From: Stenotrophomonas sp. 364
Lineage (GTDB): Bacteria > Pseudomonadota > Gammaproteobacteria > Xanthomonadales > Xanthomonadaceae
Direction: 5' to 3'
DNA length: 64,000 bases
NCBI RefSeq assembly: GCF_009832905.1
Contig: NZ_CP047135.1
Span: 2,024,001-2,088,000 of the forward strand
The notes beneath the pieces were generated by a model. The model was not told the origin of the DNA, searched no databases, and saw only the letters and a list, made by a program, of their open reading frames with translations. Below are positions 15,948 through 27,496 of the stretch, piece after piece (position 1 is the stretch's first letter; every line of letters begins with the position of its first letter). The translations under genes and the position numbers were made by a program.

Positions 15948-18900
15948 ATGGGCTGTTCCTGTGCGGGCATAGGGGTATGGATGGGGTCGCTGCGCTGCAG
16001 CCGCGCCGACACCCAAGGGGCGATCTGTGCGACGGCATCGCGGCCGGTCAGCTCGGCATGCACGAACGGCAGCTCGATTGCCTCGACCGTGGCCGCGTGC
16101 GGTGCCCAGAGGGACGCCTGCAGATACGGGCGCGCGGCGTGGTCGCGGCCCGCCCGCACATGGCTGAGCACGCCGCGGTACGGCTGGTGATGGTGTGCGC
16201 GGATCAACCGGTTGGTGCCGGTAACCGCGCGGACCACGCCGTCCAGCACCGGTTCGGGCAGGTTGCCCAGTGCGCTGTTGCCGCGGCGCAGGAACGCCAT
16301 GATGCGCGCGCGGCTGTCCAGTTCGGGATGGGCGTCGGGGTCATGCCCGGCGATGGCCAGCAGCGCACGCAGCGCTGCGATCGGGTCCGGCTCGGGTTCG
16401 GCCCGCCAGCATTCGCTCGGATAGGCATCCAGCAGCACCAGTTCGCCGACGCTGCGGCCCAGCGCCTGCAGGCGCACGGCCATGGCCTGGGCGATGATGC
16501 CGCCCACCGACCAGCCCAGCAGGTGCACCGGTCCGTTCGGATGCAGGACCACCACGCGCGCCACATAGTCCGCGGCCAGGGCGTCGATGCTGTCGGGCAG
16601 CGGCTGCGCGGCATCCAGTGCAGGCGACTGCAGGCCATGGACGTCGCGAGCCGGCTGCAGCGCACGGGCCAGGTCGCGGTAGTTCCAGGCAATGCCGCCG
16701 GCGGGATGGACCACGAACAGCGGTGCCCTGCCCGGCTCGCCGCGCGCCAGCTGGATCATCGGCGACAGGCCGTGGTCGGTGCCGTGTTCCGGGGCGTCGA
16801 GCACGCTCGCCAGTGCGGCCACCGTGGGATGGGCGAACACCGCGCCCAGGCCCGGATCGCGCTGCCAGTGCTGCTGGATCGCCAGCAGCAGGTGCACCGC
16901 TGACAGCGAGTCACCGCCCAGACTGAAGAAGTCCGCATCGGCGGCGGGCGCGGCATCCAGGCCCAACGCCTGGGCAAACAGCGCGGCCAGCTGGCGCTCG
17001 CTGTCGGTGACGGGCGCGCGGCCCGATACCGTGCCCAGCGTTGGCACGGGCAACGCGGCACGGTCCAGCTTGCCGTTTGTCGTCACCGGCCATTGCGCCA
17101 CCACGACCAGCGCGGCAGGCACCATGTAGTCCGGCACGCGTGCGGCCAGGCCGGCGCGCAGCGCCACCGGGTCCAATGCCACGCCGGAGACATACGCCAC
17201 CAGCCGCCGCTCGCCGGGGCGGTCTTCGCGCAGCAGCGTTTCAGCGCGTTCCACGCCGGGCTGCAGGCGCAGCGCGGCATCGATCTCGCCCAGCTCGATG
17301 CGCAGCCCGCGCAGTTTTACCTGGTGGTCACTACGCCCGAGGTATTCCACGGCACCGTCGGCACGCCAGCGCGCCACGTCGCCGCTGCGATAGATCCGTT
17401 CACCGGCCACGTGCGGGTCGGCGAGGAAGCGCTCGGCAGTCAGGTCATCGCGGCCCAGGTAGCCACGCGCCAACTGCACGCCGCCCAGGTACAGGTCGCC
17501 GGGCACGCCCGGCGGCAGCGCCCGCATGCGCGCGTCGAGCACATACAGGCGGGTGTTCCAGACCGGGTAGCCGATCGGCACCGGCCGGCTGCGGTCGTCG
17601 CGGCCCGCTGGCCACCAGCTCACATCCACGGCGGCTTCGGTGGGGCCATACAGATTGTGCAGCTCGGCGTCGACGGTGGCATGGAAACGGTCGCGCAGGG
17701 CCGGTTCCAACGCTTCGCCGCTGGTGAATACCTGGCGCAGCCGCAGGCCGCGTGCGGCGGGCACGGCCAGGAACGCATCCAGCATCGACGGAACGAAATG
17801 CACGATGCTGATCCGGGCGCGGCGGATCAGATCGGCCAGCGCCAGCGGGTCGCGGTGCAGGTCGGGCGGCGCGATCACCAGCGTGGCCCTGCACAGCAGC
17901 GGCAGGAAGAACTCCCAGACCGAGACGTCGAAGGTGGCCGGCGTCTTCTGCAGGATCCGCGCATCGGCGTCGATGCGGTAATGGCTGCGCATCCACTGCA
18001 GGCGGTTGACGATGGCGCGGTGCTCCACCAGCACGCCCTTGGGCTCGCCGGTGGAGCCGGAGGTATAGATGACGTAGGCCGCATCCTGCGGCTGCACGCT
18101 GTCGGACAGCTCGCGGGCATCGCCCGCGCTCCACTGCGACGGTACCAGCACGCGATACCCGGCAAAGCGCGCTGCCGCCGTGTCGTCGGCCAGTACGCAG
18201 CTGGGCTGGGCCGACGCCAGGATGCGGGCGAGCCGCTGGTCCGGATGGGCCAGGTCAACCGGCAGGTAGGCTGCGCCGGCGCGCAGGATCGCCACCAGCC
18301 CGATCACCAGGTCCAGCGAGCGCGGCAACGCCACCCCCACACGGGATTCGCGGCCCACGCCCATCGCCTGCAACTGCAGTGCCAGTGCCCGGCTGCGCTG
18401 TTCCAGCTGCGCATGGGTCAGCCGCTGCCCATCGAACTCCAGCGCGATGGCATCGGGGTTGGCACGCATGCCGTCCAGCAGAAGCGTCACCAGTGAGACA
18501 TCGGGCAGCGGCCTGGCCGTGGCGTTCACCTCGAACAGGTAGCGCTGCGCTTCGGCCGGCGTGGCCAGCGCGACGTCGTCCATGCGCAACCCGCGGTCAT
18601 GCACGTCCAGCGCAGCCTCGATGAAGTGCAGCAGCCGTGCGGCATGCGCGTCCATCTGTGCGGGATCGTACAGGGCAGGATTCGCCTCGATCTCCAGGTC
18701 GAGGTGGTGCGCGCCGTCGCCACGGAAACCGAACGTGATGTCGTCCACCGGGCCGGTGCCCAGTACGTCCAGCCGCACCTGCACGCCCGCCAGCGGCAGC
18801 GTCCGGTAGAACGGCTGCACGTTGATCATCGGCCCGTGCAGACGGTGCTGGCTGCCGACCAGGCCCAGGTCGCGGCGCAGCTGTTCGCCACGATAGCGGC

Positions 18901-19891
18901 CGTGGCGGCGGGCACGGGACAGGTCGCGTGCGGTGGCCTGCACGGCCTCGGCCAGGCGGGCGTCGCGGGCGGCCACGCGCAGCGGCAGCACATTCATCAC
19001 CATCGCCGGCACGCGCGCGGAGGCATTGCCCAGCCGGCCCATGAACGGCACGCCCAGCACCACTTCATCGAGGGCACTGAAGCGGCGGCAGTACTCGGCA
19101 CCCAGCGTGGTCAACAGGTCCGGCCAAGGCTGGCCGATCTGCGTGGCCACCGCGAGCAGCCGGCTGCGCAGCGCCACAGGCAGCGCGCAGACGTGGCGCA
19201 GCGCATCGGCGGCCGCCGGCGCAGTGGCGCCCGCCAGGCCCTCGGCGGCCGGTGCACCGGCCATGTACTGCTGCCAGTAGGCGGCATCGGTGGCGCGGCG
19301 TTCGCCGTGGCGGTAGGCGAGGTCATCGGCCAGGACCGGTGCCAATGGCGCAAGCGCTGCCGCATCGGCATCCCCGCCGGCATACAGCGCGCTGACCCGT
19401 TCACTGAACAGCCCCATGCCGTAGCCATCGGTCGCCAGGTGGTGCACGCGCAGGTACCAGAGATGCCGCGCGTCGCGCAGCACGAACAGGCGCTGCTGTG
19501 CCAGCCGGTCGCGCGCCGGATCCACCGCGCGCAGGCGGTCCTGGTCCATTGCGGTGCGTGCGGCCGCCACCGGGTCCGGCAGCGCGGACAGGTCCACCAC
19601 CTCCAGCAGTGGCACATGCGCGGACACATGCCATTGCTGCGGCATGCCGTCGGCGCTGTCGGCAATCCGCAGCGCCAGCGCCTCGGCCTCGTGCGCGGCG
19701 GCATTGGCTGCGGCCACGAAGCGTGGGACGTCCAACGGGCCGTCGATCCACAGCGCATGGGCGGTGTTGAATGCCGCCGGCGCAACGGCCAGTCGCTGCG
19801 CATACCACAGCCCGGTCTGCGCTTCGCTCAGGCCCTGCGGGTGCGTCTGCGCGTGTGCATCGGTTGCGTCCGCGCCCTGCCCTGCCTTCAT
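15944..19891 (-). CDS. entF: Serine-activating siderophore NRPS, C-A-T-TE (EntF-like)
   Basis: A 1315-residue non-ribosomal peptide synthetase. The condensation domain (about 15-430) has HHLATDG at 150-156. The adenylation domain (about 445-940) has YTSGSTGEPKG. The thiolation domain has LGGDSL with phosphopantetheine Ser995. The thioesterase has GWSVGG with Ser1128. Reading the specificity pocket by eye gives D-V-W-H-F-S-L-V-D-K, the serine code of E. coli EntF (the S position reads T or S depending on alignment). It should couple dihydroxybenzoyl groups to serine and release or cyclise the product. Work on S. maltophilia reported an EntC-dependent catecholate distinct from enterobactin, so the exact product is open. 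The start at 19891 overlaps the carrier-protein gene (ATGA). Confidence 0.93.
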   Translation of the reverse strand: MKAGQGADATDAHAQTHPQGLSEAQTGLWYAQRLAVAPAAFNTAHALWIDGPLDVPRFVAAANAAAHEAEALALRIADSADGMPQQWHVSAHVPLLEVVDLSALPDPVAAARTAMDQDRLRAVDPARDRLAQQRLFVLRDARHLWYLRVHHLATDGYGMGLFSERVSALYAGGDADAAALAPLAPVLADDLAYRHGERRATDAAYWQQYMAGAPAAEGLAGATAPAAADALRHVCALPVALRSRLLAVATQIGQPWPDLLTTLGAEYCRRFSALDEVVLGVPFMGRLGNASARVPAMVMNVLPLRVAARDARLAEAVQATARDLSRARRHGRYRGEQLRRDLGLVGSQHRLHGPMINVQPFYRTLPLAGVQVRLDVLGTGPVDDITFGFRGDGAHHLDLEIEANPALYDPAQMDAHAARLLHFIEAALDVHDRGLRMDDVALATPAEAQRYLFEVNATARPLPDVSLVTLLLDGMRANPDAIALEFDGQRLTHAQLEQRSRALALQLQAMGVGRESRVGVALPRSLDLVIGLVAILRAGAAYLPVDLAHPDQRLARILASAQPSCVLADDTAAARFAGYRVLVPSQWSAGDARELSDSVQPQDAAYVIYTSGSTGEPKGVLVEHRAIVNRLQWMRSHYRIDADARILQKTPATFDVSVWEFFLPLLCRATLVIAPPDLHRDPLALADLIRRARISIVHFVPSMLDAFLAVPAARGLRLRQVFTSGEALEPALRDRFHATVDAELHNLYGPTEAAVDVSWWPAGRDDRSRPVPIGYPVWNTRLYVLDARMRALPPGVPGDLYLGGVQLARGYLGRDDLTAERFLADPHVAGERIYRSGDVARWRADGAVEYLGRSDHQVKLRGLRIELGEIDAALRLQPGVERAETLLREDRPGERRLVAYVSGVALDPVALRAGLAARVPDYMVPAALVVVAQWPVTTNGKLDRAALPVPTLGTVSGRAPVTDSERQLAALFAQALGLDAAPAADADFFSLGGDSLSAVHLLLAIQQHWQRDPGLGAVFAHPTVAALASVLDAPEHGTDHGLSPMIQLARGEPGRAPLFVVHPAGGIAWNYRDLARALQPARDVHGLQSPALDAAQPLPDSIDALAADYVARVVVLHPNGPVHLLGWSVGGIIAQAMAVRLQALGRSVGELVLLDAYPSECWRAEPEPDPIAALRALLAIAGHDPDAHPELDSRARIMAFLRRGNSALGNLPEPVLDGVVRAVTGTNRLIRAHHHQPYRGVLSHVRAGRDHAARPYLQASLWAPHAATVEAIELPFVHAELTGRDAVAQIAPWVSARLQRSDPIHTPMPAQEQPI

Positions 19892-20154
19892 GCGCGGGCA
19901 GCGCTGCCCTGCAGCCGCTGCACCACGCCCCACCAGCCGGCCAGCGTGGCGTGCTCGGCCAGGTGGCTGAACTCCAGCGCGATGCCGGTGTTGCTCCAGG
20001 CCAGCACCAGGCCCAGCACCCGCATCGAGTCCAGGCCCAGGTCGATCAGGTTGTCGTCGTCGCCGATGGTCTCGGGCGATTCGCCCAGCATGCCGGCCAC
20101 GTCGGCACGCATGCGCGCCAGGTCAAGCGGGAGATCGTGTACGGGAGTATTCAT
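19888..20154 (-). CDS. Stand-alone aryl carrier protein (EntB C-terminal half)
   Basis: An 88-residue carrier protein with the phosphopantetheine motif LGLDSMRVLG. In E. coli this domain is fused to isochorismatase as EntB; here it is a separate gene, overlapping the isochorismatase gene upstream and entF downstream by four bases each. It should carry 2,3-dihydroxybenzoate, loaded by EntE, to the condensation domain of EntF. The S. maltophilia literature calls the split pair entB and entB'. A 4'-phosphopantetheinyl transferase is needed but is not in this window. Confidence 0.9.
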   Translation of the reverse strand: MNTPVHDLPLDLARMRADVAGMLGESPETIGDDDNLIDLGLDSMRVLGLVLAWSNTGIALEFSHLAEHATLAGWWGVVQRLQGSAARA

Positions 20155-20785
20155 GCCAGGGCCTTCAACAGCTGGTCGGTGGTCAGGGGCACGCCACAGG
20201 TGCGCGCGATCAGGTGCAGGGCCAGGTCATGGTCGGCGCGTGAGAAGTCGGCCACTGCATCGGCGGCGATGAACGCCTCGATGTCGCGCTGGAACGCCTC
20301 GGTCACGGTCGCCGCGCAGCCGATGTGCGCATACACGCCGGTCACCAGCAGCTGGTCGCGGCCACGTGCGCGCAGCATCGTGTCGAGGTTGCTGCGCTGG
20401 AACGCGCTGTAGCGGTGCTTCACCAGCACGTGGTCGCCGGGAGCCGGCGCCACGGCGGCAACGATGGTTTCGTGCTCGGCGGTGGCGCTCATGCCCGGAC
20501 CCCACAGGTCGGCCTGCAGGCCGCGGTCACGGCGGTCCTGGTTGCCGCGTTGGGCGGTGTAAAACACCGGGATGTCACGCGCACGGCAGTGCGCCAGCAG
20601 GCGCGCGATGTTGGCCACGGCGGGCGCAAGCGGCGCGGCGTCGGCAGCAAACGCGGCCAGGAAATACTGCTGCATGTCATGCACCAGCAGCGCCATGCGC
20701 TCGGTGCGCGGCACCCAGGGGCCGCGCGGCGGCGGCAGTTCACCGGCCAGCGGCAACGGATACGGGGCAATCTTCGGCAGCGCCA

Positions 20786-20786
<1 letters not shown>
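20151..20786 (-). CDS. entB: Isochorismatase (EntB N-terminal half)
   Basis: A 211-residue isochorismatase that cleaves isochorismate to 2,3-dihydro-2,3-dihydroxybenzoate and pyruvate. Family marks are the LLVHDMQQYF strand with the key Asp, the KHRYSAF segment, and VTGVYAHIGC before the nucleophile-region residues. It ends where EntB normally continues into its carrier domain, which here is the next gene. The start overlaps the entE stop by one base (TGATG). Confidence 0.9.
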
Positions 20787-22437
<1,651 letters not shown>

Positions 22438-22438
<1 letters not shown>

Positions 22439-23637
22439 CAGGAACCAACTCCGTTAACGCGTATGGAAGGCAGCGCATCGACGCCCAGGGCGTTCAACAC
22501 GGCGCCGAATTTGGCGTCTGTTTCGGCCACTTCCAGCGCGGGCTGTGAGCCGGCCACGATGCCCGCGCCGGCGTACACGCGCACCTGCGCGCCCTGCACG
22601 CGGGCGCAACGGATCGCCACGTACCAGTCGCCGTCACCGTCGGCATCTGTCCAGCCCACCGCGCCCGCATAGAAGCCGCGCGGCACCGGTTCCAGCGTGC
22701 GGATGGTAGCCAGCGCAAGCGCGCGCGGCGTACCGCACACCGCCGGGGTGGGATGCAGCGCCGCCACCAGCGCGGCAACCGGCGTGCGGGCGTCGGCCAG
22801 CGTGGCCTCGATACGCGTGCCCAGGTGCCACATGGTGGCGGTGGCATGCAGCGAGGGCCGCGGTTCGGCGTCGATGTGACTGCACCACGGCGCGAGTGCC
22901 GCAACGATGGCCTCGACGACATGACGGTGTTCGTCGTGGTCCTTGGCCGAGCCCAGCAGCGCCTGCGCGACCCGTGCGTCTTCGTCCGGGTCGGGATGGC
23001 GCCGGGCCGAACCGGCCAGCGGATGCGACAGCACGTGGCTGCCGCGACGCGACACCAGCAGCTCGGGGGTGGCCCCCACCAGCCACGCCGGTGGGTCCTG
23101 TGCATCGACCGGCAGCGACACCAGATACGTGGCCACGCTGGGATCGTGGCCCAGGCGCGCGGCCAGCGCGTGCGGATCAACGTCATGCGCACCGTGCAGC
23201 AGCAGGCTGCGCGCCAGCACCACCTTGTGCAGCGCCGGTGCCGGCTGCTGCAGGTGCTGCAGCGCTGCACCCACCGCGTCCGCGTACTGCGCGGCACTGG
23301 GTTCGGCGGCAATGCGACCGGTGAAGCGCGCGGCAGGCGGCGCCGACGGCAGTGCCGTGTCCGAAAGGGCCTGCGGCTGGTGCAGCGCGTCGTCACCGTC
23401 AGGATCGAACGGCAACGCGCCGACGAGCAGCGGCAGGCCGGCGCGCGGCGTAGCGAAAAATGCCGCCACACGCGCGGCCAGGGTGGCGGTGCCGCCGGAC
23501 GGCAGCCGCGCCCGGCACCCCTGGGTGTGCAGCGAGCGCAATGGCGCCCGCAGCAGGAACGGCGCGGCCACGGCAGCATCGCCCGCCACAGCACTGTCGT
23601 CGTCGCGCACTACGCGTGCCTGCGTGCTGTCGTTCAT
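22438..23637 (-). CDS. entC: Isochorismate synthase
   Basis: A 399-residue chorismate-binding enzyme converting chorismate to isochorismate, the first committed step of catechol synthesis. The C-terminal two thirds has the family pattern: [44 protein letters not shown] and ending FYAGAVGW with [10 protein letters not shown]. The start at 23637 overlaps the exporter gene stop; longer in-frame starts would run into the exporter gene. Confidence 0.93.
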
Positions 23638-24833
23638 GCCATCGCTCCATCGCGGTGGCGCACCGCGGCCACCGACAGCACCAGCAGCAGCGCACCCACC
23701 AACAGGTAGGGTGCGCTGGGCCGCCACTGGTACAACAGCGTGCCCAGCATCGGCCCGATCACCATGCCCAGGCCCTGCACCGAGGCCACGGTACCGGCAG
23801 CGGCGCCCTGCTCATGCGCTTGGACCGAATCGGCGGCGAGCGCCTGGAACGAGGGAAACACGAAGCCCATCCCGAACGCCGCCACGGCGTAGGCCAGCAG
23901 CAGTTCCCACCGTGCACCGACCAGCGCCACCGAGGCGAAACCGATACCCGACACCAGCGCACCCAGGGCGATCCAGCGCCGTGGCGGCACGCCGACCAGC
24001 TTCATCACCAGCACCTGCGCCAGGATCAGCCCAACACCCACCGCGGTGAGCGCCAGGCCGGCCGCACGCGCGCCGTCGGCCGGCGACAGGTGCAGGCGGT
24101 CGATGGCGAAGAAGCCGACGGTGACCTGCGCGATGGTGACCGACACCATGGCCGAGAAAACCGCCAGGATCGGCAGGCGAAGCCGTGCATCGGTCCAGCC
24201 CAGCCGCGCGCGCGGGCCGGTGGCGGCCGTGCGCAGCGGCGCATCCGGCGGCAGGCGCCAGGCGATGGCAGCGAGCGCCAGCAACGGCAGGAACGCCGCG
24301 ATATAGAGGGTGAGCGACAACTGGTGGAAAGCGATCCACCCGGCGGCGGCCGGCCCGACCACCATGCCAAGCGCGTTGGCGGTGCCGAGCTTGGCCATGG
24401 CCGAGGCGCGTTGCCCCGGCGCGGCACCGTCAGCCACCAGCGCGGCAGCGGTGGGCGGCACGGCGGCATAGAACAGCCCCACCAGCGCCCGCGTCCCCAC
24501 CAGTACCAGCACCGACAGCCACAGCGCCGGTGGGCGGGCCAACGCGGTATCCACGAAGATCGCCATCGCGACGTAGATCAGGACGTAGGCCGCCAAGGCG
24601 ATCAGCAGCACACGCTTGCGGCCGATGCGGTCGCTCAGGCTGCCCCAGCGGCGCGCAGACAGCATCCACAGCACGCCGGCGGCGGTGACCGACAGGCCGG
24701 CATGCCATTCGGCCAGCCCCAGCAGGCGCACCACCGGCCCCACTACCGCCACGTAGGCCATCATCGCCATGGTGCCGGTCAGGGCCGCGAACACCATGGC
24801 CGGCAAGCCGGGTACTACCGAACGCTCATGCAT
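23634..24833 (-). CDS. MFS exporter of the siderophore operon (EntS-like role)
   Basis: A 399-residue major facilitator protein with 12 predicted helices and the loop 2-3 motif [14 protein letters not shown]. It is the first gene of the ent operon and overlaps entC by four bases, so export of the finished catecholate or a precursor is the natural job, as EntS does in E. coli. Sequence alone does not prove the substrate; it also resembles general drug exporters. The ATG at 24833 was chosen over upstream in-frame codons because it begins just before the first helix. Confidence 0.85.
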   Translation of the reverse strand: MHERSVVPGLPAMVFAALTGTMAMMAYVAVVGPVVRLLGLAEWHAGLSVTAAGVLWMLSARRWGSLSDRIGRKRVLLIALAAYVLIYVAMAIFVDTALARPPALWLSVLVLVGTRALVGLFYAAVPPTAAALVADGAAPGQRASAMAKLGTANALGMVVGPAAAGWIAFHQLSLTLYIAAFLPLLALAAIAWRLPPDAPLRTAATGPRARLGWTDARLRLPILAVFSAMVSVTIAQVTVGFFAIDRLHLSPADGARAAGLALTAVGVGLILAQVLVMKLVGVPPRRWIALGALVSGIGFASVALVGARWELLLAYAVAAFGMGFVFPSFQALAADSVQAHEQGAAAGTVASVQGLGMVIGPMLGTLLYQWRPSAPYLLVGALLLVLSVAAVRHRDGAMA

Positions 24834-24934
24834 AACACCACTGCCAATCAGGGAATAGGGCGCGCAGCCGTGCAAGGCGGCGCGTCGGATCGATCGGCTT
24901 CGACGATGCGGGGATCGCCGTGGCTATCCATTCA

Positions 24935-24953
24935 AATGATAACAGGTCGCATT
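24935..24953. promoter_or_regulatory. Possible Fur box upstream of the ent operon
   Basis: AATGATAAC-A-GGTCGCATT forms a 9-1-9 imperfect palindrome (six of nine pairs) about 100 bases before the exporter ATG. AATGATAA is a typical Fur half-site; the other half is degenerate. Iron repression of the operon is expected biologically, but this site is only a candidate. The gap also serves the divergent epsilon-like gene. Confidence 0.4.
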
Positions 24954-25100
24954 CGCAGTTTCCTGCCCGCGTCGGCGCGGCATTCATCCGTGCACGATGG
25001 ACAACACGGATGCGCCCCTGCGCGCGGGACATTGATGTCGATCAACCCGCGCACACACCGACCCGACTAAGCTGGCTCCACCCCCCCCACGGTCTCTGCA

Positions 25101-25562
25101 ATGGCGTCATCTCCTCCCACAACCGCCCTGCCCGGCATCGTGGCCGATATCGCCCACGGCCTGCCGGTGCAGATCATCAGCCTTTCCGGCGAGATCTGGA
25201 GCGGCGACGTGCGCGAGATCAGCCTGCCGGGCAGCGAGGGGCGTTTCGGCGTGCTGGCGCAGCATGCGCCGCTGCTGGCCACCCTGCGCGAGGGCATGGT
25301 GTCGGTGTTTCCGGTCGGGGCCGAGCCGCCGCTGCACGTGTACGTATCGGGCGGGCATGTGGAGGTGCAGCCGGGCAAGGTGATCGTGCTGGCCGACCTG
25401 GGCCTGCGCAGCGAAAACCTGGATGACGCCCGCGCGCGTGCCGCGCGTGAGGCCGCCGCATCGCCGATGGCCATCGAACTGACCGACCCCGACAACGCAA
25501 AGGTGCATGCCGAGCTGGCGCTGCAACGCCTGCAGCAGTTGCGCTCGCTGCCTTTCAAGTAA
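25101..25562 (+). CDS. Orphan F1 ATP-synthase epsilon-subunit-like protein
   Basis: A 153-residue protein with the beta-sandwich N-terminal domain of F-type ATPase epsilon subunits. The marks are ISLSGEIWSGDVREISLPG, then GRFGVLAQHAPLL, then YVSGGHVEVQPGKVIVLAD; a two-helix C-terminal region ends in an ALQRLQQLRSL segment. No other ATP-synthase gene is near it, and the usual xanthomonad atpC sequence as I remember it is clearly different, so this is likely a paralogue outside the atp operon. It is followed 27 bases later by a DASS anion transporter. No clear Shine-Dalgarno is visible. Its role could be regulatory, or linked to an ion-translocating partner elsewhere. Confidence 0.75.
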   Translation: MASSPPTTALPGIVADIAHGLPVQIISLSGEIWSGDVREISLPGSEGRFGVLAQHAPLLATLREGMVSVFPVGAEPPLHVYVSGGHVEVQPGKVIVLADLGLRSENLDDARARAAREAAASPMAIELTDPDNAKVHAELALQRLQQLRSLPFK

Positions 25563-25589
25563 TTCCGCACCCGCCGCAAGGACCCCGCG

Positions 25590-27095
25590 ATGCTCAAGCG
25601 ACTGCAGGACCTGTTCCGTTACTTCAACGGGGCGGTGCCGTTCCGGCTCGTGCCGGCGCTGATTGCCACGGCGGTGCTGGTCACCCTGTTGCTGCTGCCC
25701 TGCCCGGCCGGGCTCACGCCCAAGGCCTGGGGACTGGTGGCGATCTTCCTGACCACCATCGTGGCGATCATCCTCAAGGTGATGCCGATCGGGGTGATGG
25801 CGATGATGGCGATCGTCATCGTGTCGCTGTCGCAGGTCACCTCGACCTCGTCCAAGGGCGCCATCACCGATGCACTCAGCAGTTTCGCCAGCCCGCTGAT
25901 CTGGCTGATCGTGGTGGCGATCCTGATCTCGCGCGGCCTGAAGAAGACCGGGTTGGGCAGCAGAATCGGACTGATGTTCATTGCCCTGCTCGGCAAACGC
26001 ACGCTGGGCGTTGGCTATGGCCTGGCGGTGTGCGAGCTGGTGCTGGCCCCGTTCACGCCCAGCAACACCGCCCGCGGCGGCGGCATCGTGCATCCGGTGA
26101 TGCGCTCGATCGCCAACGCGTTCGATTCGGACCCGGCCAAGGGCACCGAGGGCAAGGTGGGCACCTACCTGGCGCTGGTGAACTACCACGCCAACCCGAT
26201 CACCTCGGCGATGTTCCTCACCGCCACCGCGCCCAACCCGCTGGTGGTGGATTACGTGGCCAAGGCCACCGGCCAGCAGTTCCACCTCACCTGGACCACC
26301 TGGGCGCTGTGCATGCTGGTGCCAGGTCTGGTGTGCCTGCTGCTGATGCCACTGGTGATCTACCTGCTGTCACCCCCGCAGTTGAAGGCCACGCCGAACG
26401 CGGTGGACTACGCGCGCGCCGAACTGGCGCGGATGGGGCCGCTGGCGCCGAAGGAGAAGGTGATGATGGGCACCTTCGGCCTGCTGCTGGTGCTGTGGGC
26501 GAACGTGCCGGCGATGCTGTTCGGGCCGGCGTGGACGCTGGATCCCACCGTGGTCGCCTTCCTCGGCCTGTTCGTGCTGATCATCACCGGCACCATCGAC
26601 TGGGACGACGTGCTGTCGGAAAAGAGCGCCTGGGACACCCTGGTGTGGTTCGGCGCGCTGGTGATGATGGCCGAGCAGCTCAACAAGCTCGGCGTCATCG
26701 GCTGGTTCTCCGAGGGCATGAAGGGGGCCATCGTCGCCAGCGGCATGGGCTGGGAAGCCATCGCCGCGGTGCTGGTGCTGGCGTTCGTGTTCTCGCACTA
26801 CCTGTTCGCCAGTACCACCGCGCACATCAGCGCGATGCTGCTGGCTTTCCTCGGCGTGGGCGCCCTGTTGATTCCGGCCGACTACGTGGTGCCCTTCATG
26901 CTGATGATGACCGCCGGCTCGGCGATCATGATGACGCTCACCCACTACGCCACCGGCACCTCGCCGATCATCTTCGGCAGCGGCTACGTCAGCCTGGGGA
27001 CGTGGTGGCGCGTCGGGTTCGTGATGTGCGTGTTCGAGCTGCTGGTGTTTGCCGTGGTCGGCGGTGCGTGGTGGAAGGTGCTCGGGTACTGGTAG
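25590..27095 (+). CDS. DASS family dicarboxylate/tricarboxylate:anion transporter (CitT-like)
   Basis: A 501-residue inner-membrane carrier with about 12-14 hydrophobic segments. The paired substrate-binding signatures of the divalent anion:sodium symporter family are visible as SNTARGGG and TAPNPL in the first half and ATGTSPIIFGSGY near the end. It resembles CitT and plant-type oxoglutarate/malate translocators, which exchange di- and tricarboxylates. It is co-directional with the epsilon-like gene (27-base gap). Its stop codon TAG at 27093-27095 is the TAG of a SMAG repeat's GTAG. Confidence 0.88.
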   Translation: MLKRLQDLFRYFNGAVPFRLVPALIATAVLVTLLLLPCPAGLTPKAWGLVAIFLTTIVAIILKVMPIGVMAMMAIVIVSLSQVTSTSSKGAITDALSSFASPLIWLIVVAILISRGLKKTGLGSRIGLMFIALLGKRTLGVGYGLAVCELVLAPFTPSNTARGGGIVHPVMRSIANAFDSDPAKGTEGKVGTYLALVNYHANPITSAMFLTATAPNPLVVDYVAKATGQQFHLTWTTWALCMLVPGLVCLLLMPLVIYLLSPPQLKATPNAVDYARAELARMGPLAPKEKVMMGTFGLLLVLWANVPAMLFGPAWTLDPTVVAFLGLFVLIITGTIDWDDVLSEKSAWDTLVWFGALVMMAEQLNKLGVIGWFSEGMKGAIVASGMGWEAIAAVLVLAFVFSHYLFASTTAHISAMLLAFLGVGALLIPADYVVPFMLMMTAGSAIMMTLTHYATGTSPIIFGSGYVSLGTWWRVGFVMCVFELLVFAVVGGAWWKVLGYW

Positions 27096-27192
27096 AGCCG
27101 ACCGTTGGTCGGCTGCCGTTCGCCTGATCGTAGAAAGACACACGGCGGCAACACGTTGCACACCGACGCAGCCGACCAACGGTCGGCTCTAC
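27092..27192. repeat. Facing pair of SMAG repeats
   Basis: A plus-oriented SMAG (27092-27115) and a minus-oriented copy (27169-27192) face each other across a 53-base spacer. Each forms its own hairpin, and together they can form a long stem of about 24 bp. The first copy includes the transporter stop codon. The pair probably shapes the 3' end of the transporter mRNA and separates it from nrdA. The rest of the 400-base gap up to nrdA holds the candidate NrdR boxes and nothing else I can name. Confidence 0.85.
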
Positions 27193-27242
27193 CAGGGCGC
27201 GATCGGCTGCGGCGTTTGGTCACGCTGACGACCGCCTCACCC

Positions 27243-27287
27243 CAACATATGATGTTGACGATGAGGCAGACCCACACTATGTTGTGT
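27243..27287. promoter_or_regulatory. Candidate tandem NrdR boxes before nrdAB
   Basis: Two AT-rich palindromes stand out: CAACATATGATGTTG (27243-27257) and ACACTATGTTGTGT (27274-27287). Their centres are about 30 bases apart, i.e. three helical turns, the known arrangement of NrdR sites in front of ribonucleotide reductase operons. They approximate the consensus ACACWATATATWGTGT, but the inner spacing is shorter than 8. They lie about 210 bases before the nrdA ATG. Confidence 0.5.
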
Positions 27288-27496
27288 TCATCGGCTCCCC
27301 GCTTCCGCCAGGCCCGGTTCCCCGTCACGCCCCTGCAGGCCTCGCCGGCCACGCGGCATGACCACCCGAACAGCGCCTGGAAGCGAGCGTATTACCCGGA
27401 GCCCTCCGGGGATGATCCCCCTGCCTCCATGACGCCCGCCCGGTCGTCGCGATGCCTGCATCGCGACGCGACACCTGCGCACTGCATGGACTGACG

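Noticed and set aside
25101..25562. Part of an ATP synthase operon
   Set aside because: None of the other atp genes flank it; the neighbours are a siderophore operon and an anion carrier.
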